From NCBI RefSeq assembly GCF_024169315.1, contig NZ_JALJWR010000001.1, forward strand, positions 5,134,501-5,198,500: DNA of 64,000 nucleotides, written 5' to 3'. Positions 25,056-34,931 of this stretch are shown one piece after another. Every line of letters starts with the position of its first letter. Within the stretch, counting starts at the first letter, position 1. The notes beneath the pieces were generated by a model that was not told where the DNA came from, did no database searches, and worked only from the letters and a program-made list of their open reading frames with translations. The stretch is from Pseudomonas migulae. Lineage in GTDB: Bacteria > Pseudomonadota > Gammaproteobacteria > Pseudomonadales > Pseudomonadaceae. The position numbers and the translations under genes are program-made.

Positions 25056-26678
25056 GTGAAGAACTGGACGTTGCGCCAACGCATTTTGGCGAGCTTTGCG
25101 GTAATTATCGCCATCATGCTGCTGATGGTCATCGTCTCGTATTCACGGTTGCTGAAGATTGAAACGAGCGAAGCCAGCGTTCGCGAAGACGCGTTACCCG
25201 GCTTGTATTACAGCTCAATGGTGCGTAGCGCCTGGGTAGACACTTACCTGCAAACCCAGGAAATGCTCGGCTTGAAAGAAGGGCAGGGTTTTAGCGCTGA
25301 AGAGGCCGAAAAATTCAAAACCTATCAAGCGCGTCTGCAAGAGCAGATGAGCAAATATCAGGAAACCGTGACGACCGATGAAGACAAGGTCGAGTACGCC
25401 ACCTTCGAAAAGCTCCATGAGAACTACCACAACATCCTGGCCGCGGTGCTCGACCTGCACAAGCGTAACCAGGAGGTCGAAGCCATCAAGATGTTCAACG
25501 AGCAACTGACCCCGGCCTGGACCGCAGGTCGCATGAAGCTCAATGACATCATTCGCGAAAACAAAGCGGTGGCAGATGTCGATGTCGCGAACATCGATGA
25601 CGCCGTGATCACCGCGAAAGTCATCATGGGCATTTCCCTGCTGGTGGCGGTATTGGCCGCCGGCCTCTGCGGTCTGTTGCTGATGCGCGCGATCATGGCG
25701 CCGATGAACCGCATCGTGCAGATCCTCGAAATCATGCGCACCGGCGACCTCAGCAGTCGCTTGAACCTGGAGCGCAAGGACGAGTTCGGCGCGGTGGAAA
25801 CCGGCTTCAACGACATGATGACCGAGCTGACGTCGCTGGTGTCCCAGGCTCAGCGCTCGTCGGTGCAGGTCACGACGTCGGTCACCGAAATCGCCGCCAC
25901 CTCCAAGCAACAACAAGCCACTGCCACGGAAACCGCCGCCACCACCACAGAAATCGGCGCGACCTCCCGTGAAATCGCCGCCACCTCGCGTGATCTGGTG
26001 CACACGATGACCGAAGTTTCCACCGCTGCCGATCAGGCCTCGGTGGCCGCCGGTTCGGGGCAGCAGGGCCTGGCGCGGATGGAAGAGACCATGCACTCAG
26101 TGATGGGCGCCGCGGATCTGGTCAACGCCAAACTCGCGATCCTCAACGAGAAGGCCGGCAACATCAATCAGGTGGTCGTGACCATCGTCAAGGTGGCGGA
26201 CCAGACCAACCTGCTGTCGCTGAACGCTGCCATTGAAGCCGAGAAGGCCGGTGAATACGGCCGAGGGTTTGCCGTGGTCGCCACCGAGGTGCGGCGTCTG
26301 GCGGACCAGACCGCCGTGGCCACTTACGACATCGAGCAGATGGTGCGCGAGATCCAGTCGGCGGTGTCGGCCGGGGTCATGGGCATGGACAAGTTCTCCG
26401 AAGAAGTGCGCCGCGGCATGTCCGAGGTGCAGCAGGTCGGCGAGCAGTTGTCGCAGATCATCCATCAGGTGCAGGCGCTGGCGCCGCGGGTGTTGATGGT
26501 CAACGAAGGCATGCAGGCCCAGGCCACCGGTGCCGAACAGATCAACCACGCGCTGGTGCAGTTGGGCGATGCCAGCAGTCAGACCGTCGAGTCCCTGCGC
26601 CAGGCCAGTTTCGCCATCGACGAGCTGAGCCAGGTGGCCGTCGGGCTGCGTAGCGGCGTTTCGCGATTCAAAGTCTGA
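25056..26678 (+). CDS. wspA: WspA, methyl-accepting surface-sensing receptor
   Basis: A 540-aa chemoreceptor at the head of the Wsp pathway, which responds to surface contact and raises cyclic-di-GMP. The start GTG 25056 (reading (V)KNWTLRQRI) matches the known WspA N-terminus and has GAGGA six bases upstream. TM1 spans about residues 11-30, a short four-helix periplasmic region follows, and TM2 spans about 189-210. Next come a HAMP domain (APMNRIVQILEIMRTGDLSS) and a long signalling coiled coil whose hairpin tip includes DQTNLLSLNAAIEAEKAGEYGRGFAVVATEVRRLAD. The tip contacts WspB/WspD and WspE. First gene of a seven-gene operon; ends overlapping wspB in TGATG. Confidence 0.96.
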   Translation: MKNWTLRQRILASFAVIIAIMLLMVIVSYSRLLKIETSEASVREDALPGLYYSSMVRSAWVDTYLQTQEMLGLKEGQGFSAEEAEKFKTYQARLQEQMSKYQETVTTDEDKVEYATFEKLHENYHNILAAVLDLHKRNQEVEAIKMFNEQLTPAWTAGRMKLNDIIRENKAVADVDVANIDDAVITAKVIMGISLLVAVLAAGLCGLLLMRAIMAPMNRIVQILEIMRTGDLSSRLNLERKDEFGAVETGFNDMMTELTSLVSQAQRSSVQVTTSVTEIAATSKQQQATATETAATTTEIGATSREIAATSRDLVHTMTEVSTAADQASVAAGSGQQGLARMEETMHSVMGAADLVNAKLAILNEKAGNINQVVVTIVKVADQTNLLSLNAAIEAEKAGEYGRGFAVVATEVRRLADQTAVATYDIEQMVREIQSAVSAGVMGMDKFSEEVRRGMSEVQQVGEQLSQIIHQVQALAPRVLMVNEGMQAQATGAEQINHALVQLGDASSQTVESLRQASFAIDELSQVAVGLRSGVSRFKV

Positions 26679-27214
26679 TGAGTGAACTCACGGCCAAATC
26701 CATCGCCGTGAAACCGGCGATGCAGGCGTTGTTTCTGCTGTTTCGCATCGGCAGCGAGCGCTATGCCTTGCAGGCGACCGAGGTGGCGGAAGTGCTGCCG
26801 CGTCTGCCGTTGAAGCCGATTCCCCGCGCGCCGGACTGGGTCGCCGGGGTGTTCGCCTATCGCGGCGCGGTGGTGCCGGTGATCGACCTCAGTGCGCTGA
26901 CGTTCGGTTTGCCGGCTCAGGCCCGCACCAGCACGCGTTTGGTGCTGGTCAATTACCGTGCGGATGAACGCGCTGAAACGCGGTTGCTCGGGCTGATCCT
27001 GGAACAGGCGACCGACACGCTGCGCTGCAACCCGGCAGATTTTCAGCCTTATGGCCTCGACAATCGCCAGGCGCCTTACCTCGGGCCTGTTCGTGAAGAT
27101 GCGCAAGGTTTGCTGCAATGGGTACGCGTCGCCGACCTGCTGGATGAACAGGTTCGCGCACTGCTGTTTCCGTCTCCGCCACTGAATCTGGCGATGCTTG
27201 AGGAGCGGCCATGA
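26678..27214 (+). CDS. wspB: WspB, CheW-like coupling protein
   Basis: A 178-aa cytoplasmic adaptor linking WspA to the kinase WspE. The CheW fold is visible from FLLFRIGSERYALQATEVAEVLP through PDWVAGVFAYRGAVVPVIDLSAL, the conserved hydrophobic core and the G-V/I-F-x-x-R-G motif. The start ATG 26678 overlaps the wspA stop by one base, and the stop overlaps wspC in ATGA, so translation of the three genes is coupled. Confidence 0.95.
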   Translation: MSELTAKSIAVKPAMQALFLLFRIGSERYALQATEVAEVLPRLPLKPIPRAPDWVAGVFAYRGAVVPVIDLSALTFGLPAQARTSTRLVLVNYRADERAETRLLGLILEQATDTLRCNPADFQPYGLDNRQAPYLGPVREDAQGLLQWVRVADLLDEQVRALLFPSPPLNLAMLEERP

Positions 27215-28479
27215 GCAGCGATCAGCGGTTTTTTGATTTTCTCAAGGAACGCATCGGCCTCGACGTGACCTCGGTGGGCCCGGCGATCATCGAGCGTGCC
27301 GTGCGCCAGCGCAGCAGCGCATCGCGATCGCAGACGGCCGATGAATACTGGCACACCTTGCAGGGCTCGCGGGATGAGCAGCAAGCGCTGATCGAAGCAG
27401 TGATCGTTCCCGAAACCTGGTTTTTCCGTTACCCGGAATCCTTTGCCACCTTGGCGAAACTGGCGATCAAACGACTGGCCGACATCAACAACATGCGCGC
27501 GCTGCGAATCCTCAGCCTGCCGTGTTCGACCGGCGAAGAACCGTATTCCATCGCCATGGCGTTACTGGATGCCGGACTCAAGCCGCACCAGTTCAAAGTC
27601 GAAGGCATGGACGTCAGCCCGCTGTCGGTGGAAAAAGCCAGGCGCGCGCTGTACGGCAAGAACTCGTTTCGTGGCCAGGACATCGCGTTCCGCGAGCGGC
27701 ATTTCAGTGTTGAGGACGATGGCTACCGCCTCAGCGAGCGAGTCTTGGAGCAGGTGCGTTTGCAGGTCGGCAATTTGCTGGATCCGGCGTTGCTGGCCAA
27801 CGAACCACCGTATGACTTCGTGTTCTGCCGCAACCTGCTGATCTATTTCGATCAGCCGACTCAACAACAAGTCTTCGAAGTGCTCAAGCGCCTGACCCAT
27901 GTCGACGGCGTGCTGTTTATCGGCCCGGCCGAAGGCAGTTTGCTGGGGCGCTTCGGCATGCGTTCGATTGGCATCCCCCAGTCGTTCGCTTTCAGTCGTC
28001 AGAGCGCACCGGCGCCTGAACCTGTGCCGGCCTTTGTGCCAACAGCGCTGCCGGCGCGTCAGCCGGTGCGCAGCGTGACGCCACCCCCCGTGCGCAACCG
28101 GCCTTTCGCAACCGTGACGCCGCTGCCGGTGGTGACGAAAGCTGCCAACCCGGACGCTGCCACGTTGCTGGCCAACATCGCCGCGCTGGCCAACGAAGGC
28201 AAAAGTGCCGATGCCCGCGCCGCGTGCGAAAGTTATTTGCGCAGCCATGAACCGGTGGCCCAGGTGTTTTACTGGCTGGGACTGCTGAGCGATGTCGCCG
28301 GCAGTGCCCTCGAAGCCCAAGGGTTCTATCGCAAGGCGTTGTACCTCGAACCGCAACATCCCGACGCGTTGATGCACCTGGCGGCCTTGCTGCAATCCCA
28401 GGGCGACACGGCGGGCGCCCGACGATTGCAGGACCGCGCCGCCCGCAGCGAGCGCGCAGACAGTGAGCGCAAACGATGA
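27211..28479 (+). CDS. wspC: WspC, CheR-type methyltransferase with TPR tail
   Basis: A 422-aa enzyme that methylates glutamates of WspA with S-adenosylmethionine and so raises signalling. The CheR catalytic domain includes ETWFFRYPESF, LSLPCSTGEEPYSIAMAL (SAM binding), EGMDVSPLSVEKARRALYG and FVFCRNLLIYFD. A proline-rich linker (about 270-320) leads to a C-terminal TPR-like region, RAACESYLRSHEPVAQVFYWL followed by QGFYRKALYLEPQHPDALMH, as in P. aeruginosa and P. fluorescens WspC. It overlaps wspB and wspD by four bases each. Confidence 0.95.
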   Translation: MSSDQRFFDFLKERIGLDVTSVGPAIIERAVRQRSSASRSQTADEYWHTLQGSRDEQQALIEAVIVPETWFFRYPESFATLAKLAIKRLADINNMRALRILSLPCSTGEEPYSIAMALLDAGLKPHQFKVEGMDVSPLSVEKARRALYGKNSFRGQDIAFRERHFSVEDDGYRLSERVLEQVRLQVGNLLDPALLANEPPYDFVFCRNLLIYFDQPTQQQVFEVLKRLTHVDGVLFIGPAEGSLLGRFGMRSIGIPQSFAFSRQSAPAPEPVPAFVPTALPARQPVRSVTPPPVRNRPFATVTPLPVVTKAANPDAATLLANIAALANEGKSADARAACESYLRSHEPVAQVFYWLGLLSDVAGSALEAQGFYRKALYLEPQHPDALMHLAALLQSQGDTAGARRLQDRAARSERADSERKR

Positions 28480-29159
28480 ACGCCGCCGACACCTTTAGCC
28501 TCACCCATGAAGATGCCCAGGCCATCGACGATTGCTGGAACCGCATCGGTATCCACGGCGACAAGTCCTGCCCGCTGCTGAGCGAGCACATTCACTGCCG
28601 CAATTGCGCGGTGTATTCGGCCGCCGCCACGCGGTTGCTCGACCGCTACGCATTGCAGCAGGAAGACCGCGGGCAAGTCTCGGTTGCGGTCGAAAGCGAT
28701 GTGAAAACCCGCTCACTGCTGATGTTTCGCCTCGGTGAAGAATGGCTGGGCCTGGCCACTCGCAGTCTGGTGGAAGTGGCGCCGCTGCAAGCCATCCATT
28801 CCCTGCCGCACCAGCGCTCCCGGGCCTTGCTCGGCGTGGCGAACGTGCGCGGCGCGCTGGTCGCGTGCCTTTCGCTGGTTGAACTGCTGGGAATGGACGC
28901 CACCGGCAGCGTGGCTTCCGGCGCGCGCGTGATGCCGCGCATGTTGATCATTGCCGCCCACGGTGGGCCGGTGGTGGTGCCGGTGGACGAAGTCGACGGC
29001 ATTCATGCCATCGACGAACGCACCCTCGACGCGGCGTCCCGCTCCGGCAGCCAGGCGAGCGCCAAATACACCCGTGGCGTGTTGCAATTCAAAGGTCGCA
29101 GCCTGCGTTGGCTGGATGAAGAACAGCTGCTGTCCGCCGTGACCCGGAGCCTGACATGA
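28476..29159 (+). CDS. wspD: WspD, second CheW-like coupling protein
   Basis: A 227-aa adaptor, longer than WspB by an N-terminal extension of about 75 residues. That extension includes a cysteine-containing segment, CPLLSEHIHCRNCAVY (C-x-n-H-C-x-x-C), which could bind a metal. The CheW domain follows: MFRLGEEWLGLATRSLVEVAPLQ, then RALLGVANVRGALVACLSLVELLG. With WspB it forms the core linking WspA to WspE. Overlaps wspC and wspE by ATGA-type junctions. Confidence 0.94.
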   Translation: MNAADTFSLTHEDAQAIDDCWNRIGIHGDKSCPLLSEHIHCRNCAVYSAAATRLLDRYALQQEDRGQVSVAVESDVKTRSLLMFRLGEEWLGLATRSLVEVAPLQAIHSLPHQRSRALLGVANVRGALVACLSLVELLGMDATGSVASGARVMPRMLIIAAHGGPVVVPVDEVDGIHAIDERTLDAASRSGSQASAKYTRGVLQFKGRSLRWLDEEQLLSAVTRSLT

Positions 29160-31465
29160 CCCCCGAGCAAATGCGCGACGCCTCTTTGCTGGAACTGTTC
29201 AGCCTGGAAGCCGAGGCCCAGACCCTGGTGTTGAGCGCGGGGCTGCTGGCGCTTGAACGCGATCCGACCCAGGCCGATCACCTCGAATCGTGCATGCGCG
29301 CGGCCCACTCGCTCAAGGGTGCGGCGCGGATCGTCGGGGTCGATGCCGGGGTCAGCGTCGCCCACGTGATGGAAGATTGCCTGGTCAGTGCGCAGGAAGG
29401 CCGGTTGTATCTGCGGCCCGAGCACATTGATGCCTTGCTGCAAGGCACCGATTTGCTGATGCGCATCGCCACGCCGAACAACACACTGGCGCCTGCGGAT
29501 ATCGAGGGCTATGTGGCGCTGATGGCGCGCTTGCTCGATCCGCTGGCACTCGCCGCGCCGATCAGCACGCCGATTGCGCCGTTCATGGCGGCATCAGAAG
29601 TGCCATCCGCCGAACTGTTGACTCCGGAAATCGAGCCGATCCTTGTCGCGGCAGAAACACCCGACGTGCCGGCTGACCCCGTCGCACCGCGTAACACCAA
29701 ACGCACCACCGAAAACGGTGAACGTGTCCTGCGGGTCACGGCCGAGCGCTTGAACAGCCTGCTCGATCTGTCGAGCAAATCCCTGGTGGAAACCCTGCGG
29801 CTAAAACCGCACCTGGCCACCATGCAGCGCCTGAAGCGCACGCAGAACAACGGCCTGCGGGCGCTGGAAAACCTCAACATCCACCTCAAAGAGCACACAT
29901 TGAGCCTGGAGGCCCGGGAAGCCCTCGACGATGCGCGCCGGTTGCTGGCGGAATCCCAGCAATTGCTGGTGAAGAAAAACGCCGAACTGGATGAATTCGC
30001 CTGGCAGGCCAGTCAACGGGCGCAGGTGTTGTATGACACGGCGCTGGCCTGTCGCATGCGGCCGTTTGCCGATGTGCTGACCGGGCAAGTGCGCATGGTC
30101 CGCGATCTCGGGCGCAGCCTCGGCAAACAGGTACGGCTGGAGATCGAGGGCGAGAAAACCCAGGTCGACCGCGACGTCCTGGAAAAACTCGAAGCGCCGC
30201 TGACGCACCTGCTGCGCAACGCCGTCGATCACGGCATCGAATCCCCGGAGCAACGGCTGCTGGCCGGTAAGCCGGAAGAAGGTTTGATCCGCTTGCGCGC
30301 GTCCCATCAGGCCGGTCTGCTGGTACTGGAACTGAGCGATGACGGCAACGGCGTCGATCTGGAAAAGGTCCGGCGCAGCATCATCGAGCGCCAGTTGTCC
30401 CCGCCGGACACCGCCGCGCAGTTGAGCGAAGAGGAACTGCTGACGTTTCTGTTCCTGCCGGGCTTCAGTCTGCGGGACAAGGTCACCGAAGTGTCCGGAC
30501 GCGGCGTCGGGCTGGACGCGGTTCAGCACATGGTTCGTCAGTTGCGCGGCGCGGTGGTGCTGGAGCAGGCGGCGGGCGAGGGCAGCCGCTTCCACCTCGA
30601 AGTGCCGCTGACGCTGTCGGTGGTGCGCAGCCTGGTGGTGGAAGTCGGCGACGAGGCGTATGCGTTTCCGCTGGCGCACATCGAGCGCATGTGCGACCTG
30701 GAGCCGGCGGACATCGTGCAGGTCGAGGGCCGTCAGCATTTCTGGTACGAAGGCCGGCATATCGGCTTGGTCGCCGCGAGCCAGTTGCTCCAGCGCCCGG
30801 CGAGTCAGAACAGTCAGCAAACCCTCAAGGTCGTGGTCATCCGCGAGCGCGATGCAATCTACGGCGTCGCGGTCGAGCGGTTTATCGGTGAGCGTACGCT
30901 GGTGGTTCTGCCGCTGGACGAACGTCTGGGCAAAGTGCAGGACATTTCCGCTGGCGCCTTGCTCGACGACGGTTCGGTGGTGCTGATTGTCGACGTCGAA
31001 GACATGCTGCGGTCCGTGGACAAACTGCTCAATACCGGTCGCCTGGAGCGCATTGCCCGTCACAGTAACCAGGCGCCCGAAGCGGCGCGCAAACGGGTGC
31101 TGGTGGTCGACGATTCGCTGACCGTTCGCGAGTTGCAGCGCAAGTTGTTGCTCAATCGCGGCTACGACGTGGCCGTGGCGGTGGATGGCATGGATGGCTG
31201 GAACGCCCTGCGTTCGGAGGATTTCGATCTGCTGATCACCGATATCGACATGCCGCGCATGGACGGCATCGAATTGGTGTCTTTATTGCGCCGGGACAAT
31301 CGATTGCAATCGCTACCGGTTATGGTGGTGTCCTACAAAGACCGTGAAGAAGACCGTCGTCGTGGACTGGACGCCGGGGCCGACTATTATCTAGCCAAAG
31401 CCAGTTTTCATGACGACGCCCTGCTTGATGCAGTGGTTGAGCTCATCGGAGGAGCGCGGGCATGA
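29156..31465 (+). CDS. wspE: WspE, hybrid CheA-type histidine kinase with receiver domain
   Basis: A 769-aa kinase that phosphorylates the cyclase WspR and the methylesterase WspF. Domains in order: an N-terminal HPt with phosphorylated H51 (MRAAHSLKGAARIVG); a dimerisation helix pair around 190-280; the HATPase domain with N box HLLRNAVDHGIE, G1 ELSDDGNGVDLEKV, and EVSGRGVGLDAVQ; a CheW-like regulatory domain (LTLSVVRSLVVEV); and a C-terminal receiver domain from about 640 (RVLVVDDSLTVRELQRKL) with the phospho-acceptor aspartate in LLITDIDMPRMDG. All elements are intact. Confidence 0.96.
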   Translation: MTPEQMRDASLLELFSLEAEAQTLVLSAGLLALERDPTQADHLESCMRAAHSLKGAARIVGVDAGVSVAHVMEDCLVSAQEGRLYLRPEHIDALLQGTDLLMRIATPNNTLAPADIEGYVALMARLLDPLALAAPISTPIAPFMAASEVPSAELLTPEIEPILVAAETPDVPADPVAPRNTKRTTENGERVLRVTAERLNSLLDLSSKSLVETLRLKPHLATMQRLKRTQNNGLRALENLNIHLKEHTLSLEAREALDDARRLLAESQQLLVKKNAELDEFAWQASQRAQVLYDTALACRMRPFADVLTGQVRMVRDLGRSLGKQVRLEIEGEKTQVDRDVLEKLEAPLTHLLRNAVDHGIESPEQRLLAGKPEEGLIRLRASHQAGLLVLELSDDGNGVDLEKVRRSIIERQLSPPDTAAQLSEEELLTFLFLPGFSLRDKVTEVSGRGVGLDAVQHMVRQLRGAVVLEQAAGEGSRFHLEVPLTLSVVRSLVVEVGDEAYAFPLAHIERMCDLEPADIVQVEGRQHFWYEGRHIGLVAASQLLQRPASQNSQQTLKVVVIRERDAIYGVAVERFIGERTLVVLPLDERLGKVQDISAGALLDDGSVVLIVDVEDMLRSVDKLLNTGRLERIARHSNQAPEAARKRVLVVDDSLTVRELQRKLLLNRGYDVAVAVDGMDGWNALRSEDFDLLITDIDMPRMDGIELVSLLRRDNRLQSLPVMVVSYKDREEDRRRGLDAGADYYLAKASFHDDALLDAVVELIGGARA

Positions 31466-32472
31466 AAATCGCAATCGTCAACGACATGCCCATGGCGGTA
31501 GAGGCTTTGCGCCGCGCCTTGGCATTTGAGCCGGCGCACGAGGTGATCTGGGTCGCCGCCAACGGGGCCGAGGCCGTGCAGCGTTGTGTGGAAAACACCC
31601 CGGACCTGATCCTGATGGACCTGATCATGCCGGTGATGGACGGTGTCGAGGCGACCCGGCGGATCATGGCCGAGACGCCGTGCGCCATTGTGATTGTCAC
31701 CGTCGACCGCCAGCAGAACGTGCACCGGGTGTTCGAAGCCATGGGGCATGGGGCGCTGGATGTGGTCGATACACCGGCGATCGGTGCCGGCAATGCCCAG
31801 GAAGCCGCGGCGCCGCTACTGCGCAAGATCCTGAACATCAGCTGGCTGATCGGCGACAAGGGCAATCGAGTGCGACCCGCGCCAAGTCCGTTGCGCCACT
31901 CGGGCTCCCGGCAAAAATTGATCGCCATCGGTTCGTCCGCCGGCGGACCGGCAGCGCTGGAAGTCCTGCTCAAGGGGCTGCCGCGAGATTTTTCGGCGGC
32001 TATCGTGCTGGTGCAGCACGTCGACCAGGTGTTCGCCGCCGGCATGGCCGAATGGCTCAGCAGTGCCAGCGGCCTGAACGTGCGCCTGGCCCAGGAAGGT
32101 GAGCCTCCGCAGCCGGGCACCGTATTGCTGGCCGGCACCAACCACCATATACGCCTGTTGAAAAACGGCACGCTGGCGTACACCGCCGAACCGGTCAACG
32201 AGATCTATCGGCCATCCATCGATGTGTTTTTCGAGAGCGTGGCCAGTTACTGGAACGGCGATGCCGTGGGTGTTTTGTTGACCGGGATGGGGCGCGATGG
32301 CGCGCAGGGGCTTAAACTCATGCGTCAACAGGGCTACCTGACCATCGCTCAGGACCAACAAAGCAGCGCGGTGTTTGGCATGCCGAAAGCGGCAGCGGCC
32401 ATCGACGCGGCTGTGGAGATTCGCCCGCTGGACAGAATAGCGCCACGATTGCTGGAGATTTTCGCCAAATGA
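31462..32472 (+). CDS. wspF: WspF, CheB-type methylesterase and negative regulator
   Basis: A 336-aa protein that removes methyl groups from WspA when phosphorylated by WspE, damping the pathway. Loss of wspF is the classic route to the wrinkly-spreader phenotype in P. fluorescens. The receiver domain has phospho-acceptor D53 (LILMDLIMPVMDG), with the dephosphorylated acidic pocket near N7/D8 (IVNDMP). The methylesterase domain starts near KLIAIGSSAGGPAALEVLL (catalytic serine in SSAGG), with LVQHVDQVFAAGMAEWL (histidine) and LLTGMGRDGAQGL (aspartate). The reading frame is complete, so this strain should have a normal, switchable Wsp pathway. Confidence 0.96.
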   Translation: MKIAIVNDMPMAVEALRRALAFEPAHEVIWVAANGAEAVQRCVENTPDLILMDLIMPVMDGVEATRRIMAETPCAIVIVTVDRQQNVHRVFEAMGHGALDVVDTPAIGAGNAQEAAAPLLRKILNISWLIGDKGNRVRPAPSPLRHSGSRQKLIAIGSSAGGPAALEVLLKGLPRDFSAAIVLVQHVDQVFAAGMAEWLSSASGLNVRLAQEGEPPQPGTVLLAGTNHHIRLLKNGTLAYTAEPVNEIYRPSIDVFFESVASYWNGDAVGVLLTGMGRDGAQGLKLMRQQGYLTIAQDQQSSAVFGMPKAAAAIDAAVEIRPLDRIAPRLLEIFAK

Positions 32473-32520
32473 CTACGCTTAGCAGCAATCCTGGTCCAGG
32501 CAGTACTCAGGTGACCGCAC

Positions 32521-33522
32521 ATGAATGACTTACAGCTCGACGGCTTCAAAACCGACGAAAATGCCGCCATGGTGTTGTTGGTGGACGATCAGGCCATGAT
32601 CGGCGAAGCGGTGCGCCGCGGGTTGTCGAATGAAGAAAACATCGACTTCCACTTCTGCGCCGACCCGCATCAGGCGATTGCGCAGGCCATCCGGATCAAG
32701 CCGACCGTGATCCTCCAGGATCTGGTCATGCCCGGCCTCGACGGCCTGAGCCTGGTGCGCGAGTACCGCAATCACCCGGCGACCAAGGACATTCCGATCA
32801 TTGTGCTGTCGACCAAGGAAGACCCGCTGATCAAAAGCGCGGCCTTCGCGGCCGGGGCCAATGATTACCTGGTCAAGCTGCCGGACAACATCGAGCTGGT
32901 GGCGCGCATTCGCTATCACTCGCGCTCCTACATGACCCTGCTGCAGCGCGACGCGGCGTACCGCGCGTTGCGGGTCAGCCAGCAGCAATTGCTCGACACC
33001 AACCTGGTGCTGCAACGGCTGATGAACTCGGACGGCCTGACGGGGCTGTCGAACCGCCGTCACTTCGACGAATACCTGGAGCTGGAGTGGCGCCGTTCGT
33101 TGCGTGATCAGAGCCAACTGTCGTTGCTGATGATCGATGTGGACTACTTCAAGTCCTACAACGACAGCTTTGGCCACCTCGAAGGCGACGAAGCCCTGCG
33201 CAAGGTCGCTACAGCCATCCGTGACGCCAGCGCCCGGCCCTCGGACCTGCCGGCCCGTTATGGCGGTGAAGAGTTTGCGCTGGTCCTGCCAAACACCACG
33301 CCGGGCGGCGCACGCCTGGTGGCGGAAAAGCTGCGTCAGACCGTGGCCGCGCTGAAGATCCCGCACATTTTCCCGACCGAGGGATCAAGCCTGACCATCA
33401 GCATCGGCCTCTCGACCATGACCCCGCAACCGGGCGGCGATTGCCGACAATTGATCTCGGCGGCGGACAAGGGGCTGTACCTGGCGAAGAACAATGGGCG
33501 TAATCAGGTGGGTATCGAGTAA
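32521..33522 (+). CDS. wspR: WspR, response-regulator diguanylate cyclase
   Basis: A 333-aa output protein that makes cyclic-di-GMP from two GTP. The receiver domain carries D67 in [12 protein letters not shown]. The linker helix (about 135-170, from [20 protein letters not shown]) is a coiled coil typical of WspR multimerisation. The GGDEF domain starts [19 protein letters not shown] and has the active-site variant GGEEF in [13 protein letters not shown], with the inhibitory I-site R-P-S-D just upstream, so product inhibition should work. It lies 48 bases after wspF, the only sizeable gap in the operon, which may allow separate control. Confidence 0.96.
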   Translation: MNDLQLDGFKTDENAAMVLLVDDQAMIGEAVRRGLSNEENIDFHFCADPHQAIAQAIRIKPTVILQDLVMPGLDGLSLVREYRNHPATKDIPIIVLSTKEDPLIKSAAFAAGANDYLVKLPDNIELVARIRYHSRSYMTLLQRDAAYRALRVSQQQLLDTNLVLQRLMNSDGLTGLSNRRHFDEYLELEWRRSLRDQSQLSLLMIDVDYFKSYNDSFGHLEGDEALRKVATAIRDASARPSDLPARYGGEEFALVLPNTTPGGARLVAEKLRQTVAALKIPHIFPTEGSSLTISIGLSTMTPQPGGDCRQLISAADKGLYLAKNNGRNQVGIE

Positions 33523-33568
33523 CCCCCGACCAGGTTTGCGAATACAGATCCTCAGGTTGGCAAAAAAA

Positions 33569-33692
33569 CCTGTGGCGAGGGGATTTACCCCGTTCGGCTG
33601 CGAAGCAGTCGCAAATCCTGACAGTTCAGTCTGTTTGGCCGGACACTGGGGTCGCTTCGCGACCCAACGGGGATAAATCCCCTCGCCACAGA
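33569..33692. repeat. Intergenic repeat of the CTGTGGCGAGGGGATTTA type
   Basis: CTGTGGCGAGGGGATTTACC (from 33570) is matched by GGATAAATCCCCTCGCCACAG (to 33691) in inverted orientation, with a second inner pair around GCTGCGAAGCAGTCGCAA and GGTCGCTTCGCGACC. This is a separate family from the GTGGGAGCGGGCTTGC REP sequences. It follows the wsp operon. Confidence 0.85.
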
Positions 33693-33809
33693 TTTACTCG
33701 GCGTTTGCTTTAATCATTCGCCGCTAAAGCCGCCAGGCGGGCTGCCGTGACAGTCTGATTACGTTATACTCGCCGGCTTTCAAAAGTTCGCCAACGAGTG
33801 CTGCCCGCC

Positions 33810-34905
33810 ATGGAAATCAACCCGATCCTTAACAGTATCAAGGACCTGTCCGAGCGCTCCGAAACTATTCGGGGGTATCTTTGACTACGATCAAAAGCAT
33901 GAGCGTCTGACTGAAGTCAATCGCGAGCTTGAAGATCCGTCTGTCTGGAACAACCCGTCGTACGCTCAGGAACTGGGCCGCGAGCGTTCGCTGCTGGCGC
34001 AGATCGTCGAAACCCTCGACGAAATGCACACCGGCCTGGCCGACGCCAAAGACCTGCTGCTGATGTCCGCAGAGGAAGAAGACCAGGCCGCCGTCGATGA
34101 CGTCGCCGCCGAAGTCGAGCGCCTGCGCGAGTCCCTGGAAAAACTCGAATTCCGTCGCATGTTCAGCGGTGAAATGGACGCCAACAACGCCTACCTGGAC
34201 ATCCAGGCCGGCTCCGGCGGTACCGAGGCCCAGGACTGGGCCAACATCCTGCTGCGCATGTACCTGCGCTGGGCTGACAAACGCGGTTTCGACGCGACCA
34301 TCATGGAACTGTCCGCCGGTGAAGTCGCCGGGATCAAGGGCGCTACCGTGCACATCAAGGGCGAATACGCCTTTGGCTGGCTGCGTACCGAAATCGGCGT
34401 GCACCGTCTGGTGCGCAAGAGCCCGTACGACTCCGGCAACCGCCGTCATACCTCGTTCTCGGCCGTGTTCGTGTCGCCGGAAATCGATGACAACATCGAA
34501 ATCGACATCAACCCGTCGGACCTGCGCATCGACACCTACCGCTCCTCCGGTGCCGGTGGTCAGCACGTAAACACCACCGACTCGGCCGTACGTATCACCC
34601 ACGTACCGACCAACACCGTGGTCAGCTGCCAGAACGAACGCTCCCAGCACGCCAACAAAGACACCGCGATGAAAATGTTGCGGGCGCGCTTGTACGAGCA
34701 GGAAGTGCAGAAACGCAACGCCGCCTCGCAAGCCCTGGAAGAGACCAAGTCGGATATCGGCTGGGGTCACCAGATTCGCTCCTACGTACTCGATGCGTCG
34801 CGAATCAAGGATTTGCGCACTAACATCGAACGCAGCGACTGCGACAAGGTGCTCGACGGCGACATCGACGAATACCTGGTGGCCAGCCTGAAACAAGGGC
34901 TTTAA
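33810..34905 (+). CDS. prfB: Peptide chain release factor 2, programmed +1 frameshift
   Basis: Release factor for UAA and UGA stop codons. ATG 33810 opens a 24-codon frame ending CTT TGA (33879-33884). Skipping T33882 shifts to the long frame, so the protein is read as 33810-33881 joined to 33883-34905, 364 aa. The site reads GGGGGTATCTTTGAC, the classic slippery CUU-UGA-C preceded by an internal Shine-Dalgarno-like G run. The GGQ motif is intact (SGAGGQHVN). The stop-codon recognition loop reads RKSPYDSGN, with SPY where E. coli has SPF. The residue four before GGQ is serine (SSGAGGQ). It is followed by lysS, the usual order. Confidence 0.96.
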
Positions 34906-34931
34906 GGCACGCGCTACAGGGGTGTCATGCC

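Noticed and set aside
33810..33884. prfB read as a pseudogene with an early stop
   Set aside because: The TGA at codon 25 is the programmed frameshift site (CTT TGA C); the downstream frame is complete.
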